Positions 63,474 through 64,000 of a stretch of DNA of 64,000 nucleotides are shown here, one piece after another (within the stretch, counting starts at the first letter, position 1; every line of letters starts with the position of its first letter). A program made the position numbers and the translations under genes. The stretch comes from an uncultured Sphingomonadaceae bacterium. Lineage in GTDB: Bacteria; Pseudomonadota; Alphaproteobacteria; Sphingomonadales; Sphingomonadaceae. The notes below the pieces were generated by a model. That model was not told where the DNA came from and searched no databases. It saw only the letters and a program-made list of their open reading frames with translations. The stretch covers positions 1 through 64,000 of the forward strand of contig CANMQE010000002.1 in assembly GCA_947499975.1 (NCBI GenBank). Reading direction: 5' to 3'.

Positions 63474-64000
63474 ACCGCCTCCTCGCTCTTGCCGCGTCTG
63501 TCGCGGCGCTCGCCACAACGCCTGCCATGGCACAGGATATCGCCATCACCGGAGCAACCATCGCCACAGGCGACGGCAGCGATCCTGTAGAGAACGCCAC
63601 CGTCGTGGTGCGCGGTGGCCGCGTGGTTGCCGCGGGCAGCGGCGTTGCCGTGCCTGCCGGTGTGCCCGCGCTGGATGGCAGCGGCTTGTGGGTCACGCCC
63701 GGCCTCTTCGCCTCCATCACCAATCTTGGCCTGGTGGATGTCGATGCCGTGGCGGACAGCAACGATGTGAACGCCAGCGATTCGCCCTTCGGCGCCGCGC
63801 TGGACGTGTCGCCCGTCATCAATCCCAAAGCGCAGGATTTCGCCTACAGCCGTGCGGGCGGCGTGACCCGCGCCAGCGTGACACCGGGTGCCGGTGCCTC
63901 GATCTTTGCAGGGCAAGGCGCCATCGTCGATCTGGGTGCGGATTACGACGCGGTGCGCCACCCGCGCGCTTTCCAGTACGTGGAAATGGGTGAGCGCGGC
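63470..64000 (+). CDS. Second amidohydrolase-like protein, cut by window end
   Basis: The first 177 residues are visible. There is a signal peptide (MNRLLALAASVAALATTPAM) and the start of an amidohydrolase domain (IAITGATIATGDGSDPVENA). At the place where active members have HxH, the sequence reads WVTPGLFASITNLGLVDVDA, with no histidine. The first metal site is therefore missing, and the protein may be inactive or a partner of the preceding enzyme. The gene starts at an ATGA overlap with it, with GAAGGAG as ribosome site. Confidence 0.88.
   Translation, partial: MNRLLALAASVAALATTPAMAQDIAITGATIATGDGSDPVENATVVVRGGRVVAAGSGVAVPAGVPALDGSGLWVTPGLFASITNLGLVDVDAVADSNDVNASDSPFGAALDVSPVINPKAQDFAYSRAGGVTRASVTPGAGASIFAGQGAIVDLGADYDAVRHPRAFQYVEMGERG

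Noticed and set aside
1..64000. CRISPR arrays, insertion sequences, prophage
   Set aside because: No regular spaced repeats, no transposase or integrase motifs, and no phage structural genes were seen.

Overview
The window is GC-rich, densely coded chromosomal DNA. The gene content points to an alphaproteobacterium of the Sphingomonadales, most likely an Erythrobacteraceae relative. The main pointers are a fused CysNC, a very large NAD-glutamate dehydrogenase, a DUF3576 lipoprotein beside leuS-lptE-holA, a large TonB-dependent receptor, LuxR-type regulators with a DUF4019-like tail, and a GntR/YtrA-type repressor. No integrase, transposase, prophage or CRISPR array was seen. One RNA gene was found, tRNA-Leu(UAA).

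Bases 1-28000 are mostly housekeeping. In order they hold: the end of a UDP-glucose dehydrogenase; an overlapping envelope/translation/replication operon (DUF3576-leuS-lptE-holA); phbB; galU; an M23 peptidase; a DUF455-bcp-glnE run; an exported M28 peptidase with an agmatine deiminase; the sulfate-activation operon cysD-cysNC-cysQ followed by TauE/SafE exporters; and thrS with a DEDDh exonuclease. The transcript running into the exonuclease and thrS starts with a short ORF of consecutive threonine codons, followed by hairpins that reach the next ribosome binding site. It looks like a threonine attenuator.

Bases 28000-42900 carry gdhB, a ferredoxin-reductase-type flavoprotein, queG, a Nat-type ABC exporter, a secreted MsrB, an envelope-glycan trio (UDP-galactopyranose-mutase-like flavoprotein, GtrA, GT-C-like membrane protein), a double PilZ protein and tRNA-Leu.

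Bases 42900-59070 form the accessory part. One plus-strand operon encodes a GMC oxidoreductase, two metallo-beta-lactamase-fold hydrolases and a 3-hydroxyisobutyrate-dehydrogenase-like enzyme. A compact minus-strand run encodes two SDRs, a carotenoid-desaturase-like flavoprotein, two class-C beta-lactamase-fold esterases, a SnoaL/NTF2-like protein, a carboxymuconolactone-decarboxylase-like protein, a 70-residue unknown and a CmcJ/NvfI-type oxygenase. Divergent from this is a TonB-dependent receptor. It reads as an uptake-and-degradation cluster for an ester- or lactone-containing compound, substrate unknown. The two main operons share a palindrome of form TAAC-N4-GTTA close upstream of their first genes, which suggests a common repressor that is not encoded nearby. 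This is the best candidate for an undescribed system here.

Bases 59200-64000 return to general functions: an IHF-beta-type protein, a GntR/YtrA regulator, a POT-family peptide transporter and two tandem exported amidohydrolases. The second of these is cut by the window end and lacks the usual HxH metal motif.
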